64,000 bases of DNA. Origin: Porphyromonas cangingivalis (GTDB taxonomy: Bacteria; Bacteroidota; Bacteroidia; Bacteroidales; Porphyromonadaceae). Shown here in pieces: positions 1 to 9,002 of this stretch. Each line of letters begins with the position of its first letter. Within the stretch, counting starts at the first letter, position 1. The stretch covers positions 1,116,001 through 1,180,000 of the forward strand of contig NZ_LR134506.1 in the NCBI RefSeq assembly GCF_900638305.1. Reading direction: 5' to 3'. A model generated the notes under the pieces. It ran no database searches. It saw nothing but the letters and a program-made list of their open reading frames with translations, and was not told the DNA's origin. Made by a program: the position numbers and the translations under genes.

Positions 1-89
1 TTATGATCTGAATAATAGACACTTACAAAAACAAAACACTCATAATAGGTAGAAAAAAACAAAAAAATAAGGGATGTCACCCCATTTTT

Positions 90-133
90 TATACCTACTT
101 ATAGGTATATATTGAAATTATGCAGTATATTTG
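90..133 (+). promoter_or_regulatory. Ferredoxin promoter with operator-like inverted repeat
   Basis: A perfect Bacteroidetes -7 element TATATTTG (TAnnTTTG) lies at 126-133. Upstream, where the -33 region should be, is an 8-bp perfect inverted repeat, TATACCTA at 90-97 and TAGGTATA at 102-109, with a 4-nt spacer. A half-site-like TAGGTA also occurs at 46-51. No clear TTTG -33 box is seen, so the promoter may depend on an activator, or the repeat may be a repressor operator. The binding protein is unknown. Confidence 0.5.
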
Positions 134-213
134 CAGTGTAATTAGGGGATGATGCTCATCTCTACTTGGATTTGAAATTAACAAAACAAACAACTCATAA
201 ACTCATTATTATT

Positions 214-381
214 ATGGCACACGTAATTTCTGACAGCTGTGTAGCATGCGGATCTTGTATCGACGAATGTCCAGTATCTGCAATCTCTGAAGGTGATATC
301 TATGTAATCGACGCTGATGCTTGCATCGACTGCGGTGCATGCGCAGGTGCATGTCCTTCTGATGCTATCTCAGCTCAATAA
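214..381 (+). CDS. 2[4Fe-4S] ferredoxin
   Basis: A 55-residue clostridial-type ferredoxin. Two clusters of the form CxxCxxCxxxCP are visible (CVACGSCIDECP near residues 9-20 and CIDCGACAGACP near 38-49), each binding one 4Fe-4S cluster. It is a soluble cytoplasmic low-potential electron carrier, in anaerobes typically serving pyruvate and 2-oxoacid oxidoreductases; its partners here are not shown. The start is the ATG at 214: an in-frame TTG at 166 would add 16 residues with no family counterpart, and 214 sits well downstream of the -7 element at 126-133. The gene is monocistronic, with its own promoter and a strong terminator 42 bp downstream. Confidence 0.95.
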   Translation: MAHVISDSCVACGSCIDECPVSAISEGDIYVIDADACIDCGACAGACPSDAISAQ

Positions 382-423
382 GACAACGCAAAAAGGATAT
401 TAAAGAAACACTCATTCTTTCGA

Positions 424-458
424 GGAGCGATGGATCTCAGATCCGTCGCTCCTTTTTT
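424..458 (+). terminator. Rho-independent terminator of ferredoxin gene
   Basis: A near-perfect 14-bp stem (GGAGCGATGGATCT pairing with AGATCCGTCGCTCC, one G-T pair) with a one-base loop, followed by six T. Confidence 0.92.
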
Positions 459-745
459 ATACGGCCACCTGGAGTTACTTCTTAAAGAACAGAAAGCCCT
501 TCTGCACGTGCGACATAAAGAACTATAAGATCTCCTCCTAAAAACGAATACAACCGGCTGTATATGTTCAATCTACCATAATCGACCAAGTAAATCTCAT
601 AGCTAAAGGCATACACATCAACAAAAACAGAACCACCCCAACTCATATACATCATTAGACATGAATATATGAGCAGGGGCAAGTCTGTCCTATTGCATAT
701 CAGAGGTTATCCGACCATTATGGTTTACACAAGACTCTAAAAAAA

Positions 746-2887
746 CTAAACTGCCGGATTTGCGGGCATGACAAAATTAATATACGTAACACCCTCCATA
801 AAATGCTCCATACCGGGTGTGACACCGGATGTTGGCGGTTTATAATAAACTGATAAAACAGCTGTCATTGGGTATGGGTAGTAATAGTCCGGACTCTTGA
901 TACGTATACTGTAAACATCCGGTTCTTCGACCTTTACGATCACAAATTCAATAGGGAATGAGCTTTCTCCAATAACCTGAGGACGTTCTACCCAAAGAAA
1001 AGGAGGATAAAGCCCCTTGATACGTATAATCTCTCTATCGGGAAGTTTGACCACCTCTGAGGCATAGAAATTTCGAGCAGACACATTCATGATCTTCCGA
1101 GCATTACCGGCATCAATTTTAAAGACAGCCCTTACATCGGCAGGTTTCTTCTCGGTCATTTCCGGCCAATAGTAGAAGAATAGCCCCATGGGACGATCGT
1201 ACCCAGCACTTTTTATGAAATCCCCTTTGGAAATAGCATCTTTAGAATCATTCCCTGGCCATATAAACCGAGTATCCTTCTTTGGAAGTCTGAAAACGGG
1301 TCCACCACCCTCGTCATCAATAGGCATCGGAAAATCTTGTAGAGGACTGAGTTTGAAAGCAGCTCCGAATGGAGTCGAACCACTGTTTCCTGAAATAGGT
1401 TTGGGTTTAGGTTTGGGTTTAGGCTTAGGTGAAGGACCGGGTGAAGGAGGCTCAGGTGTATCCCCACCATCATCTGGAGAGGAATATTCAGGATTGTTTT
1501 CATCGATGCGCTTAAGATTCACCCTATCATAGGTAGACAATTTATGGACATTATGAAGCAAGTCGTCAGTAACTTCATAAGCCCTAATGCTTGCTTTTAT
1601 ATCCTTAGTATCATCCGGTCCCTTAATATCTACGAAGCCCGCAGAAACAGAACGATAATAATAACTAGTGGATCCTGCCATATCCATATCAAAATATCTA
1701 TCCTGAGGAAGATATATAATCAAAAGATTCTCCCAGGATGCCGAGATCAGGTACTGCCCGGTATGAGTCAAAGATGATTGATTATTGGCCGTCACAACCA
1801 TCTTATATAGGATGTTTGTCGGAGGGTTGCTCATAGCCTCATCTTCCGTCTCATACCCATGCGATTTTGCACTTGTAACGGTAAATGTATAAGCATTATT
1901 TCTCTGAATCGGTTGATAAGTAAGAGTAGGAGCCGGGGCACCTGATCTGGATATATAGTTACGATCGTTAAAGTCCATGCGATAGTAACGAAACTTTTCC
2001 TGTCCGGGTGTAGCTTCGACTGTCTTAACCTTATACTTGATAATGATTGAAGGGCGTCTCTGCTCTCCTCTGATGTCTGTATCTATATTGGAAAAATTGT
2101 TCGTCTCGGGAATGAAGGCAATATTATTTGCGGATAGAGTCACATAATCCACGACTCCGGCATAACCATCAGTGAGAGCAGCCCCGGCTGGCCTATAGAT
2201 CTCCCCCTCGTCGGGGATATCCAATATCTTCCACTGTATATCTTGAGGATCAACTCCCGAAAGAGAACCAGTAGCATCTGCACCCTCAGGAATGTCAATG
2301 ACCAACTTCACGCGGGCAACAGAACGCTTCAGTTGCACCTCACGTGAACCAGAAGCTGTCCAAGTGAGCTCCCCAGACATCGGGATACTCAAAGTCCCAC
2401 CGGCAATATGTTCGGTCTTTATATGCCAGTCACCTTGAGTGATATTTCCAGGGAAAGCAGAAGAAATATCTGACACAGTTGAAGTCCCCACAGTCAGGTT
2501 CGACAGATTTACCCGATAGACATTGGCAATGACAATCAAGGTTTCGCCTTGGGTCGGAGTTTCCTTAAGAGTAATCGTTGGATTGGCAGGCAATCCGGAA
2601 GCATTTTCAACCTCTTCTGCCTTCACAAACTTTCCCTCAGCATCAAATCGTAAAATGTAGAGGTTGTCTATGGCAGTGTCTCGGAGATCTCGTTCACTCC
2701 TAAAATTGACTTCCGTACTCGGAGTCACACGTATGTTCAATACCGCAGCGGAAGAAGTTCCTTGATCCGGTTCATAAGTATCCATGCATCCGGAAAGAGG
2801 AAGTAGAAATAACATCATTACTACGATCGTCCTCCAAGAGATGGATAAAAAATAACTTTTACGTATCATGTGTAAGTATATTGACAT
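746..2887 (-). CDS. Large fimbrial lipoprotein, probable tip/accessory subunit
   Basis: A 713-residue exported lipoprotein. The lipobox LPLSGC puts the acylated Cys at residue 34; an alternative ATG at 2869 (residue 7) gives a more typical 28-residue signal peptide and may be the real start. The N-terminal half resembles the beta-sandwich of Bacteroidetes fimbrial proteins (DUF4906/Mfa-like), including a segment like those around the anchor-proximal strands (LKRSVARVKLVIDIPEG). Around residues 455-500 lies a Pro-rich linker containing five Lys-Pro pairs, which separates a second domain. It is the last gene of the eight-gene fimbrial operon, 77 bp after its neighbour. In P. gingivalis the promoter-distal genes of fim and mfa loci encode tip or accessory subunits; that role is inferred here from position and size, not from a recognised motif. 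Confidence 0.75.
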   Translation of the reverse strand: MSIYLHMIRKSYFLSISWRTIVVMMLFLLPLSGCMDTYEPDQGTSSAAVLNIRVTPSTEVNFRSERDLRDTAIDNLYILRFDAEGKFVKAEEVENASGLPANPTITLKETPTQGETLIVIANVYRVNLSNLTVGTSTVSDISSAFPGNITQGDWHIKTEHIAGGTLSIPMSGELTWTASGSREVQLKRSVARVKLVIDIPEGADATGSLSGVDPQDIQWKILDIPDEGEIYRPAGAALTDGYAGVVDYVTLSANNIAFIPETNNFSNIDTDIRGEQRRPSIIIKYKVKTVEATPGQEKFRYYRMDFNDRNYISRSGAPAPTLTYQPIQRNNAYTFTVTSAKSHGYETEDEAMSNPPTNILYKMVVTANNQSSLTHTGQYLISASWENLLIIYLPQDRYFDMDMAGSTSYYYRSVSAGFVDIKGPDDTKDIKASIRAYEVTDDLLHNVHKLSTYDRVNLKRIDENNPEYSSPDDGGDTPEPPSPGPSPKPKPKPKPKPISGNSGSTPFGAAFKLSPLQDFPMPIDDEGGGPVFRLPKKDTRFIWPGNDSKDAISKGDFIKSAGYDRPMGLFFYYWPEMTEKKPADVRAVFKIDAGNARKIMNVSARNFYASEVVKLPDREIIRIKGLYPPFLWVERPQVIGESSFPIEFVIVKVEEPDVYSIRIKSPDYYYPYPMTAVLSVYYKPPTSGVTPGMEHFMEGVTYINFVMPANPAV
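1396..1432. repeat. Hexanucleotide microsatellite coding for the Lys-Pro linker
   Basis: Alternating GGTTTG and GGTTTA hexamers (plus strand) encode the repeated Lys-Pro pairs of the linker in the large fimbrial lipoprotein. Gain or loss of a hexamer would keep the frame and only change linker length. Confidence 0.7.
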
Positions 2888-2964
2888 AAAGCGTTATTTG
2901 CCTTGTATTTTGCAAGCTAAGTCTCTAAAAACAGTAATATCCTATAATGAAACACGACCAATTC

Positions 2965-4539
2965 TTAAATCGGATTGGGATAAGGGTCAGGATCATCCGG
3001 TGGTGGCCAGAAAGGGATATCTCCCTCTTGAGGAGACCTTAGATAAAGTCTGACAAGTACCTCGAAAGCCCCAACTTCGTCATCTGAGGCCGCAGAATGA
3101 TTGCTATGCAATCGGACGTTATATGGTCTGCTTAGATTTCTACCAGAATCGGGATCCCACTTCTTAGCCACCTTAACATAGATATAGCCTTGTGTATCCC
3201 CTGATAGTTCTTGTTTATCTCGGTTGAGGAGTTTCAACTGCTTGATCCAAGGAGCAGTATCGAGGGGATCGATATCCCCTAATCCAACAGGATGACTGCT
3301 GTAATAAGGGATATAGTAATCTTCTTCAGCATCTTCTAATTTACCTATAAAGATGACTTGATCAGGGACATGCAAGAATGAACCAAAAGGTGGTGGCGTA
3401 AACTCGACCGTCTCCCACTCTTTGACCTTTATCCTGACATCATTATTATCTGGTTGCGATGGATTTTCAGGCCTTATCGTAAACTCGACAGTGTAGTGGG
3501 TGTTACGCAAGATGGCGTTGGGAGAAAGCAATGTATGCTCCAAATCTCTATAACCTTGTTGATTGTAGTCATCATACGTTTCGTGTGTGAGCTTGAAGGT
3601 CTTGTTCAACTCATTCTCGCCCTTTATGGTGATCTTTACAGCATTCTCTAGATCTTGAGCCTTGTAATGGATAAACTCAGGGATGTAGAAAGTAAGTTTA
3701 CCAATCTCTTCAGTGTCGTACTTGAAGCCCTTTTGTGTCAACTTTGCTTTGTCCCATGAGAAAGAGAATGTGGCATCACTTACTCCTGTATAAGCAGTCA
3801 AGAAATCATGATCGTATGGAGGTACGGAATAATACTGTGGGATGTTAGCCACCTCAATGCTTGTAATCTCCTTGTAAGGAGTGGCAGGCGCAGGGACAGT
3901 CAAAAGCCTTGGGTCATTTTTGAAGACAAGATCAACCCGAGCATAAGCTCTAAGCATCTTGATGACATAGTCTTTGCTTGTCGGATGTCCCTGAGGATTA
4001 AAACACCATGGATTGCCGGGGTTGGTATAGTCTTCGTCAGGAATAGCAACACTCTTATATCTTGCTGACATCGCAATGCCTTCGGGTCGGATGGCAAATA
4101 CATCACCGACATATTTGATCTTGCGAAAAACATCATTCGTATCGAACTCTGTAATATACCTCATCGCTCCAAGAGCATTAGTGACATCAGCACCCATAGC
4201 CTCTTGATTGGCAAAGAAGTAGAAGTCATACGTACCTTTGGGGAGCTTTATGGCATCACTCACCATGTGTGTACCGTTATCAGAGAGATTAACGTTATTC
4301 TTGTAAACGACGGATCCATCCAAGGAGCTCGCAACGAGGACGTACATATTCAAGATCTTACTTTCGTCTTGAGCATTCGGGTCCGGGTTTGCTCGTAAAG
4401 CAAACTTCAGATAGACCATAGAGTCATCAGCCTGCTTTCCCCTTACCTCCCTCTCTGTCCGACATGAAGACAAAGAGAAAATAACGAGGCACAGCAGTGA
4501 CAACCATGACCATTGTAATATATATTGTCGTATACTCAT
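2965..4539 (-). CDS. Fimbrial accessory lipoprotein (FimC/FimD/Mfa3/Mfa4-like position)
   Basis: A 524-residue predicted lipoprotein: hydrophobic signal segment, then the lipobox FSLSSC with Cys at residue 26. The mature part begins with a transthyretin-like fimbrial pattern (YLKFALRANPDP, then LNMYVLVASS), and LPKGTYDFYFFANQEA matches the conserved 'Y.F.fiAN' strand of Mfa/FimA-type domains. It lies between the Mfa2-like anchor (54 bp upstream) and the larger terminal lipoprotein in the same transcript. In P. gingivalis, genes at this place encode minor subunits that complex with the main pilus; an exact orthologue cannot be assigned. The C-terminus ends with a Pro/Asp-rich tail. The fimbrial family call is good; the subunit role is inferred. 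Confidence 0.72.
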   Translation of the reverse strand: MSIRQYILQWSWLSLLCLVIFSLSSCRTEREVRGKQADDSMVYLKFALRANPDPNAQDESKILNMYVLVASSLDGSVVYKNNVNLSDNGTHMVSDAIKLPKGTYDFYFFANQEAMGADVTNALGAMRYITEFDTNDVFRKIKYVGDVFAIRPEGIAMSARYKSVAIPDEDYTNPGNPWCFNPQGHPTSKDYVIKMLRAYARVDLVFKNDPRLLTVPAPATPYKEITSIEVANIPQYYSVPPYDHDFLTAYTGVSDATFSFSWDKAKLTQKGFKYDTEEIGKLTFYIPEFIHYKAQDLENAVKITIKGENELNKTFKLTHETYDDYNQQGYRDLEHTLLSPNAILRNTHYTVEFTIRPENPSQPDNNDVRIKVKEWETVEFTPPPFGSFLHVPDQVIFIGKLEDAEEDYYIPYYSSHPVGLGDIDPLDTAPWIKQLKLLNRDKQELSGDTQGYIYVKVAKKWDPDSGRNLSRPYNVRLHSNHSAASDDEVGAFEVLVRLYLRSPQEGDIPFWPPPDDPDPYPNPI

Positions 4540-4593
4540 TAGATATTTACCTTGATTATCATTAGAGTTATTACACTATCATAGGTTGGAAAC

Positions 4594-5598
4594 TTATCCC
4601 ACAATATTGATCGATTGCTTACGGATCAACCAACCGTTGACCTCAACCAAGAAGCTCAAGAAATCAGCATCTTTGCCAATGATGAAGACAATACGATAGC
4701 TGTCTTCTCTGTCGAAGTACTCCTGAAGAGGCATCTTCATCTGGCTGACAAATCGCATCTCACTCAAAAACTGATTGATATCGCAGTTAAGCAACACCTT
4801 GCCTGTCACCTTGTCTGTGATGACAAGCGTAGTAGGTCTCTGAGCCAAAAGGCGCAACGTTGACACCTCAAACCATGCTCCCGGATATTTGGCACCTTTC
4901 AAATCACTTCCAAAGTCTCCGACAGCGTATGGGAGATAAACTGTAGACTCGTCAGTGCCAATAGCATTTGCTCCCGTAAGAGTGCCATTTTGTGCTACAA
5001 GGCGGATATCATAGTTCACCACAGAAGGTAACAACTGATCAGGATTGTCTGAGTAGATCACAAAACGGATCTTATTGGTATCCTTCATGAGGGAGACAGT
5101 AGCCTCTTGGTGCTCCTCTCCGGTGACAACGACATTCTCCAATATTCCATGGAAAAGCGGTGTCAGATCTTGCTTCAAAGTAGCTCCGTCCTTTGTATTC
5201 ACGTTGAGACGAAAATCACCAATCTTTGACTTACCGACAGTAAGTGGAGTGGTCTTGTACAATTGATCTTTCAGTCCCGACCAAACGACAAAGGTGTACT
5301 TACCCGGAATGAGATCAAGCACAGCAGTATTACCACTTGTCATCTGTGAGCGTTCGATCCTCTTGCTCGTCACGAAACTCCCCTCTGCCTCATATACAAA
5401 GACATCGACATAGTCCACTTCGTTCGCAAAGGCATCGGCATACTTCATGTTAAAGTCGTACTTGAACTTCAAACGGAAAGTACATGGCACCGGATCATTA
5501 AAAAGCGTGCTATCGCACCCTGCCAACAAAAATGAAGCAAGGAGTATAAGTCCATAAAAGCGGTGAAGACCGGTTGTTCTAAAAACTTTATTCTGCAT
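4594..5598 (-). CDS. Mfa2/FimB-like fimbrial anchor lipoprotein
   Basis: A 334-residue protein of the Mfa2/FimB family (PF08842 type). It has a signal peptide ending in LLAGC (Cys near residue 28), a mature N-terminus with the family hallmark of a short strand followed by FNMKYADAFANEVDYVDVFV, and the IPGKYTFVVWSG strand near residues 97-108. Family members are outer-membrane lipoproteins that terminate assembly, anchor the pilus and limit its length. It follows the three fimbrillin genes (112 bp after the third) and precedes two accessory lipoproteins, the same order as in P. gingivalis mfa and fim loci. The start ATG at 5598 gives a normal signal peptide. Confidence 0.87.
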   Translation of the reverse strand: MQNKVFRTTGLHRFYGLILLASFLLAGCDSTLFNDPVPCTFRLKFKYDFNMKYADAFANEVDYVDVFVYEAEGSFVTSKRIERSQMTSGNTAVLDLIPGKYTFVVWSGLKDQLYKTTPLTVGKSKIGDFRLNVNTKDGATLKQDLTPLFHGILENVVVTGEEHQEATVSLMKDTNKIRFVIYSDNPDQLLPSVVNYDIRLVAQNGTLTGANAIGTDESTVYLPYAVGDFGSDLKGAKYPGAWFEVSTLRLLAQRPTTLVITDKVTGKVLLNCDINQFLSEMRFVSQMKMPLQEYFDREDSYRIVFIIGKDADFLSFLVEVNGWLIRKQSINIVG

Positions 5599-5710
5599 GT
5601 CTCTTATTATTTGTTGTTTTTGAGTCTGTCAAGGATCTACATCAAGACCTTGAGAGTCATCATTTTCTTGTTATACTTTGGTATTAGCCATCGTCAAAGA
5701 ATTGTCCATA

Positions 5711-7195
5711 TCACAAATCGTGTGAGACCTTACGTACAGTCCAAGGCTCTACACTGATATTGAATACAATATTTTGCTTATCCGGTTCGGGATCTTCGGG
5801 ATCGGGTGTTGGGATAAAGGGCTTTCCGGGCTCAAGGACGGCCTTAAGATTAACCGTATATTCATTGTTACGTACGATACCGTAATAACCATAGGCATCC
5901 GGACCGGAAGTAAGCCCCCTACCAAAGTGCTGTATGGGGACACGGTAAAACACCCTGCCCTTATAGTAGATCTTTACATTTCCTTTGATCTGCGCCTTTT
6001 CTTCATAAGGAGCATTCTGAATCACTTCCTGAACGAAGCCTTCAGGTGCTCCAGGAAGCATTCCCTCATTCTTATTGATGTCGTCGATCATCTTCTTAAA
6101 CACTTCGTAGCTATAGAAGTACTGATCCTTGTAGCTTACCCATGTCTTCCCTTCCTCCATATTAGCGGGATAATACTCCATAGCAAAAATGACAGAGGTC
6201 GTAGATACGGGATAATGTCTCCCTGCAGCCATTGTGTTTTCAGGGATATAAATGGATCGATACTCTTGTCCCTCCTCGGCTATCGGGGAAAACTGAGTTA
6301 GATCTGAGGTCTCATAGTCTGTCCTATACTTGAAGACGTTCGAAAGATCTTGCCATCGTGCTGCAGAGTAATCCTCATCAAAGTTCATGTCTACGGCGTA
6401 CCTCTGTTCTCTCGCTGAAGTATCGCCGAGCTTCTCCGCCACACCGGTAGAAAGGTTGCCGAGCTTTCGTAGCAGATAACTCTTTTTGTTGGTGACATCG
6501 ACCGACCAATTTATATTTTTCACTTTGACACCCTCCTTGACCACAAGACCATCCTGATGTTTCTTGATAGAGAGTTTGGCCAGCATTCTATCGACCGCAA
6601 GAGTCACGGGATTTTTCTCAGCCTCAAGAGTCGAGCTATGAAGATCGACCTTGCGTACTTCCACAGGACCTTGAGCATTGGACATCACAAACTCAGGGAA
6701 AGTCGTAGGAGTGATGATCAACCGGGCATCGACCGGGTCAAGGATCGCAGAGTAAGGTCTACCGACGGAGGTCAGTTCTCGTATCTCCTGAATAGGATTG
6801 ATAAACACCAATACCTTGTAATCATGCTTGGGCACTTCAATCCCCACAGTAACAAAACTGTCGGGACTGCGATACTCAGGCACGGTACTGACATCATCAC
6901 CACCGATCTCATCTATATCCGAACTGATCCGAAGATCCTTGGTCAAAACGACATTGTCCGTCTCCTTGTCATAGAGAACGACATAGACAGCCTTGACATT
7001 ACTCTCTTCACTATCAGTCAAGTGTTGTCGGAGCATGGGTCTTCCGGAGGATTTACCTTTCACCGAAGGGATACCTACCTTGAAAGCCATGTAAGCCTTC
7101 TCCCCCTTAGATTCGGAAGAGGATAGCATATCTTGCTTGCACGAAAGTGGAAGTAATATGAATAATATGGCGACGAGGCCTCTGATTAACTTCAT
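5711..7195 (-). CDS. Mfa1-like fimbrillin, third copy
   Basis: A 494-residue lipoprotein precursor of the Mfa1/FimA-type fimbrillin family. The signal peptide ends in LPLSC (Cys19), followed by the strand KAYMAFKVGIP and candidate Arg cleavage sites at R52 and R56 (GRPMLRQ). In P. gingivalis, Arg-gingipain cleavage at the equivalent place removes strand A and permits donor-strand polymerisation. Family-typical pieces include VKAVYVVLYDKETDNVV, DYKVLVFINP, the strand VDRMLAKLSI and a C-terminal beta-strand ending in EPWTVRKVSHDL. It is the most divergent of the three tandem fimbrillins and is separated from the second by 333 bp containing 22-bp repeats, so its expression may differ from the first two. 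Confidence 0.88.
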   Translation of the reverse strand: MKLIRGLVAILFILLPLSCKQDMLSSSESKGEKAYMAFKVGIPSVKGKSSGRPMLRQHLTDSEESNVKAVYVVLYDKETDNVVLTKDLRISSDIDEIGGDDVSTVPEYRSPDSFVTVGIEVPKHDYKVLVFINPIQEIRELTSVGRPYSAILDPVDARLIITPTTFPEFVMSNAQGPVEVRKVDLHSSTLEAEKNPVTLAVDRMLAKLSIKKHQDGLVVKEGVKVKNINWSVDVTNKKSYLLRKLGNLSTGVAEKLGDTSAREQRYAVDMNFDEDYSAARWQDLSNVFKYRTDYETSDLTQFSPIAEEGQEYRSIYIPENTMAAGRHYPVSTTSVIFAMEYYPANMEEGKTWVSYKDQYFYSYEVFKKMIDDINKNEGMLPGAPEGFVQEVIQNAPYEEKAQIKGNVKIYYKGRVFYRVPIQHFGRGLTSGPDAYGYYGIVRNNEYTVNLKAVLEPGKPFIPTPDPEDPEPDKQNIVFNISVEPWTVRKVSHDL

Positions 7196-7290
7196 TATGC
7201 GATTAAAATTTTATTCGATCTCTTAGGAGAGACCTTACTCTCACTATAAGGACACTGTACCCTTTATTCTTAAAAGTTATCGATGGGACG

Positions 7291-7362
7291 GATTCTGTCC
7301 GGCAACAGAATGTCCTCTGACTAAAGACAGAATGTCTTCTGACCAAGGACAGAAAACTTTTT
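7291..7362. repeat. 22-bp tandem repeat array, ACAGAA family, locus 1
   Basis: ACAGAATGTC begins at 7305 and again at 7327, and ACAGAAAAC at 7349, an exact 22-bp period; a half unit ATTCTGTCC precedes at 7292. The same unit type occurs at 23443-23518, 42999-43062 and 53599-53660. Confidence 0.85.
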
Positions 7363-7477
7363 GCCCTACTCCGACACACTTCACCTCTTCTTTCGAAGAG
7401 CACAAATTGTGTCTGAAAGAGAAGAAGATCCGCCTACGGGAGATATAGTCATGTCCCCACTCGAAGGTATCGAGACG

Positions 7478-7505
7478 TTCTCTCCGACAATCTTGTCGAA
7501 GAGAA
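7478..7505 (-). other. Intra-operon hairpin after second fimbrillin gene
   Basis: Two 13-nt arms (TTCTCTCCGACAA and TTGTCGAAGAGAA on the plus strand) pair with one wobble around a 2-nt loop. It lies 24 bp after the stop of the second fimbrillin. There is no T-run, so it is more likely a 3'-end stabilising or processing structure than a full terminator. Confidence 0.55.
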
Positions 7506-7528
7506 GCATCTCCTATACTTTCAGCACC

Positions 7529-8983
7529 TTAAAGAGATATATTTTGAGTACGGATGTACCAGTAGTTCACAGATATATTAAAGGAAATGTATGTATCCTT
7601 CTTATCATCAGGCGTATTTGGATCAGGAGGTGTATTTTTAGGCTCACCCGGGATCGAAACAGACTTGATATTAACAGTGTAGACATTATTGCGGACAAGG
7701 CCATAGCGACCATAAGACATCTTGTCAGGACTGACATTGTCCCCAAAGTGACGGATAGGGATTCGATAGTAACATACACCATCCTTGAATATGGATAAAT
7801 GGGGTTCTTTCAAGGCCTCATCAGGATAGGCACTCTTTGTCTTCATTTCATCAACAAATCCGGTAGGCATATCCAAAGAAGCATCTGTAGCACCGGAATT
7901 CTTTGCCTCTTGGATTTTTGTATTGAAGTCATCAAGGTGCATCTTCTTACCTCTGTAAAGAACCCAAGTTTTGCCTTTCTGCAGTCCTGAGGGGGTATAG
8001 ACAAGTTTCAAGAAAACTTGTGTTGTCGCCACAGTGTACTGCTTCTCTTTCGCCATAGTATTCTCAAGGACATACATTGCAGTCGTGGCGTTCGCAGTGA
8101 CCAACGAAGTAGGTACCGTGATGTAATCAAACTCTGCCGCAAGATCAGTAGAGCTCATTGTGTCGTAATTACCGTCAAAGTTAGGATCCGTTGCATAGCG
8201 CATGGCTCGGTCCGAATTATCCCCCTGTGCTTCCATCGTGAGTGTACCACCAAGGGGGGCAAACTTCCTCATAAGGAAACTCTTTTTATTGGTCACATCA
8301 AGCGTCCATTCCAAATCACTTACAGCATCACCTACGGTCTTTGCAACGACACCTTCACCGTTTACGACAACCTTTGCGACAACTCTGTCTACAGTCACAC
8401 GTACAGGTGCAGCCTCCGCCTCTGCGACAGAGGGTTTCAAGGCCGAGCTTGAGATACTCACTAGACCTTGTTCATTGGTCATCTGTATGTGCCCATCATT
8501 GTGAAGTAGATCATCCTTACCGAGGACTGCATCAAGCTCAGTGGCACGACGCCCCTTTTGAGTCGCTTCGAGAATACGAGCCGTAGGATTTAAGAAGACT
8601 GCAATCTTGTAATCTTGCTTCTTGACCATCTGAGCAACGGTCACAAATCGGCTTGAAGTCGCAGAAGTCGCATTAGAGATATCATTCCCGACAAAGTTCT
8701 CACCACTCTTGCCACTATACTTGATATCAAAAGAGAAGTTGTAGTCGACATCGTTGGTTGTCGCATTGTAGAGGACAACGAGGACTTTGGATATTTTATT
8801 CTCTGCCTCTGTTCCGACCTCTGTTTCAGCTCTCAGAGAGGACGCAGCCGGGATATTTACGCCGAAAGATACAAAGACATCCCCGGAGTTTTGGTCATCA
8901 CCCTTGGGGGTATTATCCTTATTGCAGGCAACGACCGAAAAAGCCATTACCATTACGATGATTGATCTAAAAATAGCGTTCAT
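7529..8983 (-). CDS. Mfa1-like fimbrillin, second copy
   Basis: A 484-residue fimbrillin precursor. Lipobox SVVAC (Cys20); mature strand GDVFVSFGVNIP; then SSLRAETE with a predicted protease site R51/A52, matching the Arg-Ala maturation site of P. gingivalis Mfa1. Other conserved parts are KISKVLVVLYNATTNDV, DYKIAVFLNPTARI, VDRVVAKVVVNGE, and the C-terminal strand YISFNISVNYWYIRTQNISL, which in this family acts as donor or groove strand. It is clearly paralogous to the first copy along the whole length (for example GKTWVLYRGKKMHL against GQTWVNYRGKKMHL). It lies 19 bp after the first copy in the same transcript and is exported to the outer membrane for polymerisation. Confidence 0.92.
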   Translation of the reverse strand: MNAIFRSIIVMVMAFSVVACNKDNTPKGDDQNSGDVFVSFGVNIPAASSLRAETEVGTEAENKISKVLVVLYNATTNDVDYNFSFDIKYSGKSGENFVGNDISNATSATSSRFVTVAQMVKKQDYKIAVFLNPTARILEATQKGRRATELDAVLGKDDLLHNDGHIQMTNEQGLVSISSSALKPSVAEAEAAPVRVTVDRVVAKVVVNGEGVVAKTVGDAVSDLEWTLDVTNKKSFLMRKFAPLGGTLTMEAQGDNSDRAMRYATDPNFDGNYDTMSSTDLAAEFDYITVPTSLVTANATTAMYVLENTMAKEKQYTVATTQVFLKLVYTPSGLQKGKTWVLYRGKKMHLDDFNTKIQEAKNSGATDASLDMPTGFVDEMKTKSAYPDEALKEPHLSIFKDGVCYYRIPIRHFGDNVSPDKMSYGRYGLVRNNVYTVNIKSVSIPGEPKNTPPDPNTPDDKKDTYISFNISVNYWYIRTQNISL

Positions 8984-9002
8984 AAGTCTATATCTTTATA
9001 GA

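Larger units (their letters stand above)
7196..7528. other. 333-bp gap between second and third fimbrillin genes
   Basis: No convincing gene. It holds three 22-bp repeat units (7291-7362) and, just after the stop of the second fimbrillin on the minus strand, a 13-bp-stem hairpin (7478-7505) with no T-tract. No clear TAnnTTTG promoter was found. The gap is long for an operon whose other junctions are 16-112 bp, so RNA processing or partial termination may occur here. Confidence 0.6.

Noticed and set aside
482-682. 66-codon minus frame downstream of the fimbrial operon
   Set aside because: No domain, no start context and no terminator; it could be a gene remnant but this cannot be supported.
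7203-7403. 66-codon minus frame between fimbrillin genes
   Set aside because: It is composed mostly of the 22-bp repeats.
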